Part shown: positions 49,099 through 57,382 of the stretch, piece by piece
Layout: each line of letters starts with the position of its first letter
How positions within the stretch are numbered: position 1 is the stretch's first letter
Origin: Flavisolibacter ginsenosidimutans
GTDB lineage: Bacteria; Bacteroidota; Bacteroidia; Chitinophagales; Chitinophagaceae
Assembly (NCBI RefSeq): GCF_007970805.1
Contig: NZ_CP042433.1
Span: 1,550,001-1,614,000 of the forward strand
Direction of reading: 5' to 3'
Length of the DNA stretch: 64,000 bases
Program-made: the position numbers and the translations under genes
The notes under the pieces: model-generated
The model's database searches: none
Seen by the model: the letters and a program-made list of their open reading frames with translations, nothing else
What the model was told of the DNA's origin: nothing

Positions 49099-49126
49099 AA
49101 AAACCTCGCAATGTCGCGAGGTTTTT
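49099..49126. terminator. Bidirectional terminator between GATase and TlpA-like genes
   Basis: AAAAACCTCGC / GCGAGGTTTTT stem (11 bp) with an AATGTC loop and T/A runs on both sides. Confidence 0.88.
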
Positions 49127-49162
49127 TATTCGTGTAATTCGTAAGAATTGATATAATCGTTC

Positions 49163-50302
49163 TCAATTGCAACCAAGATATTCGCACAGCTTCTTTTCCA
49201 AATCCTCACCGCGCAAATCCTTGGCAACAATTTTTCCTTTCGGGTCAACCAAAAAGTTTTGCGGAATGGATTGCACGTGGTAAAGCTGCGCTACGGCGTT
49301 GTTCCAAAACTGCAAATCGCTCACATGAGTCCAGGTTAGGCCATCTTTTGAAATGGCCTGCGTCCAGGCACCTTTTTGCTGATCAAGCGAAACGCCCAAC
49401 ACGGTAAAATTCTTATCCTTGAATTTGTTGTAAACCTTTACCACGTTAGGATTTTCGGCGCGACAGGGACGACACCAGCTTGCCCAAAAATCTACCAGCA
49501 CGTACTTGCCGCGAAAGGAAGAAAGCGAAACCGGTTTGTCGTTCACATCATTCTGCGTAAACTCAAGTGCATCGGTGCCGATAGCCCCTACTTTGGCGTA
49601 TGAGATATAGCTGGCAATTTCTTTTCCGGCAACGGTGTTCTTTAAATTATCGCCGAGAAGAGCAAAGCGTTTTTCTACATCCGTAACGTTTTCTGCGGCT
49701 TGCATGGTAGCCGAAACAACAAAGAGCGAAACGTAAGAAGATCGGCGCGGGGTGATGAATTTTTCCACTTCCGATTGAAGCCGTTGAAGCGTTTCGTTGT
49801 ATCGCGTCATCAACACCGGCTTCTTGTCTTCCGAAGCGTTGTTGATTTGCGTAACAACGGCGTTAAGGTTGTTGAAAATGGGCGTGAAAGTTTGCTGAAA
49901 CAAGGCAAATTCTTTTTGCGAAGCGGAACCTTCAACCTTCATGTTTTTTAGATCGGCTTTGCTGCCGGAAATTTTTACCGGCGTGTTTTCCAAAAAAAGA
50001 AAAACAGATTGCTGTGTTTTTGAATCGTTTTTCATTTTTCCAAAAACGAGTGCGCATGGGCTGGGCTCGGGTACCGAACCTTTGATGGTAAACGCGCCGC
50101 CTTTTGCCGTTGTTTTCGTTATAACTTGTCCGCTTCTTGCATCAAGGAGATTCACTTCTTCGTCGCCCAGTCCTTGCACGTTTCCGCTAATTACAAAGCC
50201 GCCGGCTTTGCTGGTTTCAGCCAAAGGCCGCTTGCTGTCCTGTGCGTGAACGGATGTAAAAAACAAGGCAGAGGAAAGTAGAAACAGAAAGAGATTTTTC
50301 AT
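49163..50302 (-). CDS. Exported TlpA/ResA-like thioredoxin with DUF4369-type N-terminal domain
   Basis: A 379-aa protein from ATG 50302 ('MKNLFLFLLSSALFFTSVHAQ' is a signal peptide). Residues ~35-125 form a beta-rich DUF4369-like domain ('FVISGNVQGLGDEEVNLLD'). The C-terminal AhpC/TSA-thioredoxin domain has 'GKYVLVDFWASWCRPCRAENP' with redox pair CRPC near residue 275 and 'IPQNFLVDPKGKIVAKDLRG' with the cis-Pro. Family knowledge: periplasmic thiol-disulphide oxidoreductase, common in multiple copies in Bacteroidota. It is followed downstream by a bidirectional terminator. Confidence 0.93.
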   Translation of the reverse strand: MKNLFLFLLSSALFFTSVHAQDSKRPLAETSKAGGFVISGNVQGLGDEEVNLLDARSGQVITKTTAKGGAFTIKGSVPEPSPCALVFGKMKNDSKTQQSVFLFLENTPVKISGSKADLKNMKVEGSASQKEFALFQQTFTPIFNNLNAVVTQINNASEDKKPVLMTRYNETLQRLQSEVEKFITPRRSSYVSLFVVSATMQAAENVTDVEKRFALLGDNLKNTVAGKEIASYISYAKVGAIGTDALEFTQNDVNDKPVSLSSFRGKYVLVDFWASWCRPCRAENPNVVKVYNKFKDKNFTVLGVSLDQQKGAWTQAISKDGLTWTHVSDLQFWNNAVAQLYHVQSIPQNFLVDPKGKIVAKDLRGEDLEKKLCEYLGCN

Positions 50303-50342
50303 GTAAGATGATTTGAAATTCGTGTCGCCAAACACTGTGAAT

Positions 50343-50942
50343 TTACTTGGGTTGATGCCGTTTTTCCAACACGCCAATCACGTCGGCCAGCGAACAATTT
50401 TTAGCCTGCAATAATACAATGTAATGAAAAAGCAGGTCGGCGGCTTCGCCTAAAAATAACTGTTGGTTAACGTCTTTTGCTTCGATGACCAACTCTACGG
50501 CTTCCTCCCCCACTTTCTGGGCAATTTTGTTAATGCCCTTGCCAAACAACTGCCTAACGTACGAGGTCTGATCATCGCTTACGCGGCGCAACGCAATGAT
50601 TTGTTCGAGGTAGCTTAAAAAGTCTTCCTTATGATTTTTTTCCGACCAGCAGGTATCGGCTCCGGTGTGACAAACCGGCCCGGTGGGTACGGCCTTCACC
50701 AGCAAAGAATCTTTATCGCAATCCAGCAAAATCTGTCGCAGTTGCAGGTGGTGGCCGCTTTCCTCGCCCTTTGTCCACAGCCTTTTTTTGGAGCGGCTGT
50801 AGAAGGTTACCAGGCCCGATTCCTCAGTTTTCTTCAACGCTTCTTCGTTCATAAAGCCCAGCATCAAAACTTTTTGCGTGTTGTAATCCTGAACGATGGC
50901 CGGTGCCAACCCGTCGGGATATTTTTTAAAATCTACGTCCAT
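50343..50942 (-). CDS. hisIE: Bifunctional phosphoribosyl-AMP cyclohydrolase / phosphoribosyl-ATP pyrophosphatase
   Basis: A 199-aa protein. The HisI half (1-~105) has 'PAIVQDYNTQKVLMLGFMNEEAL' and the zinc/metal motif 'DCDKDSLLVKAVPTGPVCHTGADTCW'. The HisE half (~110-199) has 'GINKIAQKVGEEAVELVIEA' and 'EAADLLFHYIVLL'. It catalyses steps two and three of histidine synthesis. No other his gene is nearby in the window. A TATTTTTG element ends 4 nt before the ATG, suggesting a leaderless transcript. Confidence 0.96.
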   Translation of the reverse strand: MDVDFKKYPDGLAPAIVQDYNTQKVLMLGFMNEEALKKTEESGLVTFYSRSKKRLWTKGEESGHHLQLRQILLDCDKDSLLVKAVPTGPVCHTGADTCWSEKNHKEDFLSYLEQIIALRRVSDDQTSYVRQLFGKGINKIAQKVGEEAVELVIEAKDVNQQLFLGEAADLLFHYIVLLQAKNCSLADVIGVLEKRHQPK

Positions 50943-50946
50943 CGAA

Positions 50947-50954
50947 CAAAAATA
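50947..50954 (-). promoter_or_regulatory. -7 element TATTTTTG of hisIE
   Basis: TATTTTTG, TTCG, ATG. No clear -33 TTTG at 18 nt upstream; the upstream stretch contains the GTTTGTGGTT word repeat (50962-50971). Confidence 0.5.
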
Positions 50955-51162
50955 GAAAAAGGTTTGTGGTTGGTAGTTTGTCGTTTGTAATTGAAGCCTT
51001 GTTTGATGAGACGTCTTTTGTTTATTCCGGTATTTTAAAAGCCGTATGGTACGGTTTTTTAACCGTTCGGCTGTGGCTGTTTGTTGTGCGCTGCTTTAAA
51101 ATAATTTATTGACTATTTTTAGGCGGAATCGGCAACCAAACCACAGACGAAAAATATTTTTC

Positions 51163-52173
51163 ATGAAGATTACGAACGAAGTTAAAGTCGGCCTTCTCGC
51201 CATTGCGGCCATCATCGTTTTAGTTATCGGCTTTAATTTTTTAAAAGGTTCCAGCTTTTTTTCCAAGCCTTTTACGCTGTACGCTCACTTCCCCAACATC
51301 GGCTCTTTAGAAAAATCCAACGACGTTAAAATAAACGGTCTTACGGTAGGCAAGGTTTACAATTACAAAGCAGCCGACAAAGAAGTAAACAGCATTACCG
51401 TAGAAATCCGCATTGATAAGGACATCGCTATTCCCAAAAATTCCGTGGCTTTTATTGACGGTTCTGTTTTGGGCTCGCCTTATATAAACGTTCAAAAAGG
51501 CACGGCAGGAGACTATTTAAAATCGGGCGACAGTATCTCCACCAAATTGGAGATGGGTTTGCTCGGAGGCCTGCAGGCGCAGGTAGCTCCCACCATCACC
51601 CGTTTGAACGAAACCTTTGATTCGTTAAAGCTGGTCATTGGCGGTTTGAACAGCATCTTTGACCCAAGTACAAAGAATAATCTTCGTTCGCTCATCACCA
51701 ATCTTACGCTTTCTTCGGCCCAATTAAACCAATTGCTTAACGCACAAAGCGGTGCGCTGGCGCAATCGCTCGGCAACATGAACGCCATTACGGCCAATCT
51801 CGCCAAGAACAACGACGCCATCACGTCTTCGATTCGTAATGTAGAAGTTACAACCTCACATTTGGCTGGCGCCAACATCGAAGGCATGGTATCGGCCCTG
51901 CAAAGCACCATCAATCAATTGCAAAGCACCATCGGCAAATTCAACAACAACAACGGCACGCTTGGCTTGCTTATGAACGACCGCGGGCTGTACGACAAAC
52001 TCGAAGGCAATACAACGCGTTTGAATCAAGGTCTTTTGAGTTTGGAAATTTTGTTGGACGACATTCGGGTACATCCTAAACGCTATCTTAATATTTCCGT
52101 GTTCGGTGGTAAGAAGGCGGCCGAGCCAATAACTTCGCCGGCAGCCAAGGATACCGTCCGGGTGAAATACTAA
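51163..52173 (+). CDS. MCE-family (MlaD-like) lipid-transport protein
   Basis: A 336-aa protein from ATG 51163 ('MKITNEVKVGLLAIAAII'). One N-terminal transmembrane helix (about 9-28) is followed by a single MCE domain (about 38-115: 'FTLYAHFPNIGSLEKSNDVKINGLTVGKV', 'VAFIDGSVLGSPYINVQKG'). The remainder is a helical tail ('LSSAQLNQLLNAQSGALAQSL') that should form the needle-like coiled coil. Family knowledge: MlaD/MCE proteins carry phospholipids between inner and outer membranes. The stop overlaps the next gene's ATG by one base, so the two are translationally coupled. Confidence 0.92.
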   Translation: MKITNEVKVGLLAIAAIIVLVIGFNFLKGSSFFSKPFTLYAHFPNIGSLEKSNDVKINGLTVGKVYNYKAADKEVNSITVEIRIDKDIAIPKNSVAFIDGSVLGSPYINVQKGTAGDYLKSGDSISTKLEMGLLGGLQAQVAPTITRLNETFDSLKLVIGGLNSIFDPSTKNNLRSLITNLTLSSAQLNQLLNAQSGALAQSLGNMNAITANLAKNNDAITSSIRNVEVTTSHLAGANIEGMVSALQSTINQLQSTIGKFNNNNGTLGLLMNDRGLYDKLEGNTTRLNQGLLSLEILLDDIRVHPKRYLNISVFGGKKAAEPITSPAAKDTVRVKY

Positions 52174-53744
52174 TGAAGTACAGGCACTGCTTTTTTTTCT
52201 TCCTGCTTTCTTTCTTTTGCGTCTGCACACATGCACAGGTAAGCGTTGGCGACACAACCGACGTTGTAGAAATATTGCAAAGCCGCAAACTTGAATTCAA
52301 GAAATTACCCGATGGCACGCAGGTGCAAATACTGGCCGGTAACGTGAAGCTAAAACAAGCCGGCACTTTGTTTACCTGCGACAGTTGCGTTCTGAACGAT
52401 GCGGCAAAAACCTTTCTGGCTTTTGGACACGTTCATATTAATGATGGTGATACGTCGCAAGTCTGGTCAAACAATCTGCGCTATTTATACGGAAACAAAT
52501 ACGCTTATCTCACCGGTAATGTAAAACTTACTGATGGCCGCGGCACGTTAACCACCAATAACCTTGAATACGATGTGGCGCGAAAGATTGGCACTTACAA
52601 AGGCGGCGGCAAAGTGGTAAACAAACGCACAACAGTTACAAGCGAAGAAGGTGTTTATTATGCCGACATCAAGGACGTTTATTTTAAAAAGAATGTGTTG
52701 ATGAAAGATCCGGCAAACACCATAAAAACGGATTCGATTCTTTACAACACAGAGATGCGCACGGCAAGGTTTATTTCGCGAACGGTAATTACAGATACCA
52801 GCGGAAGAAGAATTGTCACCACCGAAGGCGATTACGATGAAAAGACAGGCAGAACGAATTTTACCCAACGCACCACCATTGTGGACAAATCATTAACCGT
52901 TACGGGCGATGAAATAAAGTCCGATGATTCAACCGGCATTGTGCAGATACGCGGACGCGGTGTACTGATAGACACGGCAAAAAAGATTGTAATTCTTGCC
53001 AACAGCATTTTTGCCAACAAAAAAACCGAAGCTTTTTTAGCAACGCAGAAACCCTTGATGATCATAAAGCAGGAAAAGGACTCCATCTACATTGCCGCCG
53101 ATACGTTGTTCTCCGCACGCCTCTCCGACCTTTACGTTGATACGTCAAAAAAAGCCGCAAAGCCAAAACCAAACGACAGCACCAACCGTTACTTTGAAGC
53201 CTACCGGAACGTAAGAGTTTTCTCCGATTCGGTTCAGGCCGTAAGCGACAGCTTGTTTTATTCCTTCAAAGATTCTGTTTTTCGCTTGTACCAAAATCCG
53301 GTGGTGTGGAGCCGCAAAACGCAAATTACCGGCGACACCATTTACCTGCACACCAAAAACAAAAAGCCAACTTTCATTAAAGTCATTGAAAAAAGTTTCA
53401 TGGTCAGCGAAGTGCAGCCAACGGTTTACAACCAGATTAAAAGCACCAACATGGACGGCTATTTTACGGATGGGGCGCTCGATTCAGTAAAGGCGCGGGG
53501 CGCTGCAGAATCCGTTTATTTTATTCAAAACCAAGACAGCGCTTTTAGCAGCGTCAACCAAACCAAAAGCGACCGCATAGATATTTATTTTGACAGCGGG
53601 GAATTGCACAAGGTCGTTCTTCGAAGTTCAGTCCAGGGCACGATGTATCCCATCAAGCAAAAGGAGCCTTCACAAATGCATCTTGAAAATTTTCAATGGC
53701 TCGACAAGCGAAGGCCAAAGACAAAGTATGAATTGTTTGAATAG
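52173..53744 (+). CDS. OstA/LptA-like periplasmic protein
   Basis: A 523-aa protein with signal 'MKYRHCFFFFLLSFFCVCTHAQ'. 'QILAGNVKLKQAGTLFTCDSC' and the following 'AYLTGNVKLTDGRGTLTTNNLEY', 'NKRTTVTSEEGVYYA' and 'IKTDSILYN' are successive OstA/LptA-fold beta-jellyroll repeats. Family knowledge: LptA-type proteins bridge LPS from inner to outer membrane. It is longer than E. coli LptA because of extra repeats, as is common in Bacteroidota. Its ATG overlaps the TAA of the MCE gene (TAATG, 52171-52175). Confidence 0.9.
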   Translation: MKYRHCFFFFLLSFFCVCTHAQVSVGDTTDVVEILQSRKLEFKKLPDGTQVQILAGNVKLKQAGTLFTCDSCVLNDAAKTFLAFGHVHINDGDTSQVWSNNLRYLYGNKYAYLTGNVKLTDGRGTLTTNNLEYDVARKIGTYKGGGKVVNKRTTVTSEEGVYYADIKDVYFKKNVLMKDPANTIKTDSILYNTEMRTARFISRTVITDTSGRRIVTTEGDYDEKTGRTNFTQRTTIVDKSLTVTGDEIKSDDSTGIVQIRGRGVLIDTAKKIVILANSIFANKKTEAFLATQKPLMIIKQEKDSIYIAADTLFSARLSDLYVDTSKKAAKPKPNDSTNRYFEAYRNVRVFSDSVQAVSDSLFYSFKDSVFRLYQNPVVWSRKTQITGDTIYLHTKNKKPTFIKVIEKSFMVSEVQPTVYNQIKSTNMDGYFTDGALDSVKARGAAESVYFIQNQDSAFSSVNQTKSDRIDIYFDSGELHKVVLRSSVQGTMYPIKQKEPSQMHLENFQWLDKRRPKTKYELFE

Positions 53745-54205
53745 AAGAAAGAACGTGTGAAGTAAATAACAACCTGCTGCAATCAGCGGTTACCGCACTC
53801 GTGCCAACTGTTTTAGTAAGTTCCAAAACAACATCACCACAAAATCCTGAGTCTTCTTATTTCTTCTCTTGTTTCCCGGTAGAAAAATATCGGGCTATGC
53901 AGCTTTTTCTTTTATTTTTATATCCTTATTCAATCAATGCTTTGGAGAGAGAGAACATCTTCTCAAAAAACAAGGATTGCTTGCAAATGAACCCAGTTCC
54001 ATTTCCGGGAAAAATCAAAACGTTTGCGCTGTTGACTCGTGCCGCGGCCCTAAACCGCAACGGTCTGCCATTTATTTGTCGCAGTGCTCTCATCATTCTT
54101 TCATTTGCTGCCGTTGAACCATCGGAAAACCGGGTTTGTAAAACCCCTTTCAATATTTCGTAACCGTTTAATTATTGATTAAAAAACACGCTAAAAAAGA
54201 ACATT
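53745..54205. other. Upstream region of the SusC/SusD pair, no convincing gene
   Basis: 461 bp. A 120-codon plus ORF (53801-54163) is composed of unlike residues, lacks any family motif and is not called. The short hairpin GGGTTT-GTA-AAACCC (54132-54146) lies 60 bp before the SusC start and may be a weak terminator or regulatory hairpin. No TTTG-N18-TAnnTTTG promoter was found. Confidence 0.4.
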
Positions 54206-57200
54206 ATGAGAAGACTGCTACGTTTTATTTTCCTTGCGTTAAGCCTGTTGTTGACGGGCTATTTTGCGCAAGCACAAGACCGAAACATTACCGGTCATCT
54301 TACCTCAACGGATAACGCACCTATCGCGGGGGCAACGGTAACTGTAAAAGGAACTCAACGTTCAACCACCACAGACGCCAACGGCAACTTTAAAATCAGC
54401 GCTAAAAAAGGCGATGTTTTACTGTTTACGTATGTTGGTATGCAAGGAAAAGAAGCAACGGTTGGCAATGGCAATACGCTTAGTCTTCAACTAAGCTCAG
54501 GCGAAAACGCATTGGGCGAAGTAGTCGTAACGGCCTTGGGTATTAAAAAGGAGCAAAAGGCGCTTGGGTATTCGGTTACTCAATTGAGTGCGCAGGAATT
54601 AATGAAAAATAAAAACACCAATATCGTCAATTCGTTGGCCGGTAAGGTTCCTGGGGTAAACGTCACGCAGTTTAGTGGGTCAGCGGGCGCCGGTGCATCC
54701 ATTACCATTCGCGGCGGCAATTCCACGTCGGAGACCAGGCAAAACCAGCCGTTATTTGTGATTGACGGTATTATCTATGATAACTCAACTTCGGTTACCG
54801 GCAATACAGGTACCGATGGCCTGTCACGCAGCAATACAACGTATTCAAACCGCATCATGGATATTAACCCAGAGGACATTGAATCTTTGTCGGTTTTGAA
54901 AGGTTCTGCAGCCGCGGCACTGTACGGCTCACGGGCAGCGGATGGTGTGGTTATTATTACAACCAAGAAAGGCGCAGAAGGAGCTGTAACGGTTAACGTT
55001 AACAGTAAAGTAAGCACATCCTGGGCAAACAAATTGCCCGAGGTTCAAACAACATTTGGTCCCGGTTTCTATTCCAGTAATGGCGTTTTAAATACGAACA
55101 ATGAGTACAGGTCATGGGGACCAAAAATCCCTGCCGACAGTACTATTTATGACAACATAGGTAGTTTCTTTCGCCACGGAACCATTTATGATAACAACGT
55201 AAACGTATCCGGCGGCTCGAAGAACGGTTCTTTTTATTTGTCGGGATCAAACTTTAGGCAAACAGGCATCGTTCCCGGCACGGGTTACGAAAAAACTACA
55301 TTTCGTTTTAATGGCGAACAGAAATACGGACGTTTAACGTTGAATTCAAATGCAGCCTATTCTATTGCCAATACCGATAGAACATTGACCACGGCCGGCT
55401 TGTATGGAAGCGGTGTTGGAAGTATGCAATCCCTGTACACTTTTCCTCAAGTGTTCAATTTAAAAAATTATTTAAACCCGGACGGAACACAGCACCGTGT
55501 TTATGCCGGCACACTTGCTTTGGAAGGTGACATAGACAATCCTTACTGGATCATCAACCAGGATAGTTTAACCTCAAAAACCAATCGTTTCACCGGTGGC
55601 ATTAACGCCAATTTCAAGATTACAAGTTGGTGGGACATTACAGGACGTTTGGGTTACGACCAATACACTACGAATGACTATACTTTTATCGCTCCGGGTT
55701 CCGCGGTTAGTCCACTGTATCAAAATGGTCGTTTAAGCAAAGACATGGTGAACTACACCTATATCACAACGACTGCGATGACTAATTTTCACAAGACCTT
55801 CAGTGATTTTGATACACACCTGATGTTGGGAACAACAACAGAAAATTTCAACACCGCAACTCAAAACCATTGGGGATATGGCTTTAGTACACCCGGTACG
55901 TACAGTTTAAACAGCATAGCCAACACAAATAAATTTTTTACGGATGCAACGACACCAAAGCGCCTGGTAGGAGTTTATGGAGAAGTTGGTGTATCGTATA
56001 AAGATCTTGTTTATCTCACCGGCACAGGACGCAACGATTGGTCATCTACTTTAATTCCTGCACCTACTAACTCCTATTTTTATCCCTCGCTTAGTGGTTC
56101 TTTTGTTTTTTCACAATTGATACCCAGAAACAGCATTCTCTCATTTGGTAAACTGCGGGCAAGTTGGGCGAGAGTTGGTAAAGACGCCAACCCGTTTGTG
56201 ACAGCCACTTATGTAAACCCGCCTATTAATATTAACGGTTATGTAGGTCTCGGCAACCAGTACTATGCGGGTAATCCTCTTTTGATACCTGAAATTCAAA
56301 CTTCCTGGGAAGTGGGTGGAGAGATGAGATTTTTGAATGGCCGCATTGGTTTGGATTATACGTATTATCATAGTGAAACACAAAATCAAATTGGGCAGCC
56401 GCGTTTAGCTCAATCCGGCGGTTTTATTTTCAGCACCCTCAATTCCGGTTCGGTTATTAACAAGGGTATGGAGATAGCACTTACCGGTAAAGCAATATCG
56501 CAACGAAACTTTGGATGGGATGTTACGTTGAACTTCTCCTATAACCAAGGCCGATTGGGAGCTTTCATTCCGGGTGTGCAATATTTTTATCCAACGGATG
56601 CTCAGTTTGGAACGGTAAAAGCAGCATCAATTCCTAACGGTGGTTTTTTCCTGGGGATGACCGGCCAATCTTACTTGCGTGAAAAAGATGCAAAAGGCAC
56701 TGAAATTCCAAACGGCCGTTACCTGGTCGATCCAACAACAGGATTTTATAAACTCAATACCACGAATCCGGTTGTGGGCAACCGCGAACCCGAATTTATT
56801 GGTGGGGTTAATAGCACAATCCGGTATAAAAAACTGATTTTGGCATTCCTCCTGGACGTTCGCAAAGGCGGAGATGTATTTAACGGCACAGAGTACGCTT
56901 TGGTTGCAAATGGCTTAAGCAAAAGAACCTTACTAAACGATCGTCAATCGGTAACGGTGAGCGGGATCAATAGCGTAACAGGAGCCGATTTTACGCAAAC
57001 CTACAATGCCAATCAGTCGTACACCCTTGGCACTTCAACCGTTTCAGGCTATGATATGATTCAAAGATATTGGTCAAACTATGCTGCCAACTCGTACAAT
57101 TTTATTACGTCTGTAAATTGGCTGAAGCTACGGTCGCTGTCATTGACTTACGACTTCTCCGATTTGTTGAAGAATCAAAAAATCATTAAAGGTATTTCAG

Positions 57201-57364
57201 CAACAGCAGTCGGTACCAATTTGCTTACATGGACAAATTATAAAGGAATGGATCCTGAAGTCAGTGCCGCAGGGGGAACAGGAGGCTCGGGTTCAACAGG
57301 TATTGATTACTTAGGAGTGCCTGCCGTATCAAGTTTCACATTCGGATTAAATCTTAAGTTTTAA
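54206..57364 (+). CDS. SusC/RagA-family TonB-linked outer-membrane channel
   Basis: A 1052-aa protein with signal 'LLLTGYFAQAQ'. The CarboxypepD_reg-like domain (~25-105: 'APIAGATVTVKGTQRSTTTD') is followed by the SusC-specific TonB-box/plug region ('LGEVVVTALGIKKEQKALGYS', 'QPLFVIDGIIYDN', 'IESLSVLKGSAAAALYGSRAADGVVIITTK'), then a large barrel ending 'SSFTFGLNLKF'. Family knowledge: it imports oligosaccharides (or peptides) delivered by its SusD partner. The SusD-like gene starts 18 bp downstream. No glycoside hydrolase is beside this pair, so the substrate is unknown. Confidence 0.96.
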   Translation: MRRLLRFIFLALSLLLTGYFAQAQDRNITGHLTSTDNAPIAGATVTVKGTQRSTTTDANGNFKISAKKGDVLLFTYVGMQGKEATVGNGNTLSLQLSSGENALGEVVVTALGIKKEQKALGYSVTQLSAQELMKNKNTNIVNSLAGKVPGVNVTQFSGSAGAGASITIRGGNSTSETRQNQPLFVIDGIIYDNSTSVTGNTGTDGLSRSNTTYSNRIMDINPEDIESLSVLKGSAAAALYGSRAADGVVIITTKKGAEGAVTVNVNSKVSTSWANKLPEVQTTFGPGFYSSNGVLNTNNEYRSWGPKIPADSTIYDNIGSFFRHGTIYDNNVNVSGGSKNGSFYLSGSNFRQTGIVPGTGYEKTTFRFNGEQKYGRLTLNSNAAYSIANTDRTLTTAGLYGSGVGSMQSLYTFPQVFNLKNYLNPDGTQHRVYAGTLALEGDIDNPYWIINQDSLTSKTNRFTGGINANFKITSWWDITGRLGYDQYTTNDYTFIAPGSAVSPLYQNGRLSKDMVNYTYITTTAMTNFHKTFSDFDTHLMLGTTTENFNTATQNHWGYGFSTPGTYSLNSIANTNKFFTDATTPKRLVGVYGEVGVSYKDLVYLTGTGRNDWSSTLIPAPTNSYFYPSLSGSFVFSQLIPRNSILSFGKLRASWARVGKDANPFVTATYVNPPININGYVGLGNQYYAGNPLLIPEIQTSWEVGGEMRFLNGRIGLDYTYYHSETQNQIGQPRLAQSGGFIFSTLNSGSVINKGMEIALTGKAISQRNFGWDVTLNFSYNQGRLGAFIPGVQYFYPTDAQFGTVKAASIPNGGFFLGMTGQSYLREKDAKGTEIPNGRYLVDPTTGFYKLNTTNPVVGNREPEFIGGVNSTIRYKKLILAFLLDVRKGGDVFNGTEYALVANGLSKRTLLNDRQSVTVSGINSVTGADFTQTYNANQSYTLGTSTVSGYDMIQRYWSNYAANSYNFITSVNWLKLRSLSLTYDFSDLLKNQKIIKGISATAVGTNLLTWTNYKGMDPEVSAAGGTGGSGSTGIDYLGVPAVSSFTFGLNLKF

Positions 57365-57382
57365 ACCCGCAAAAATTACGTC

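Noticed and set aside
53801..54163. 120-codon ORF upstream of the first SusC
   Set aside because: Irregular composition, no family motif, no upstream signal. More likely untranslated leader or promoter DNA.
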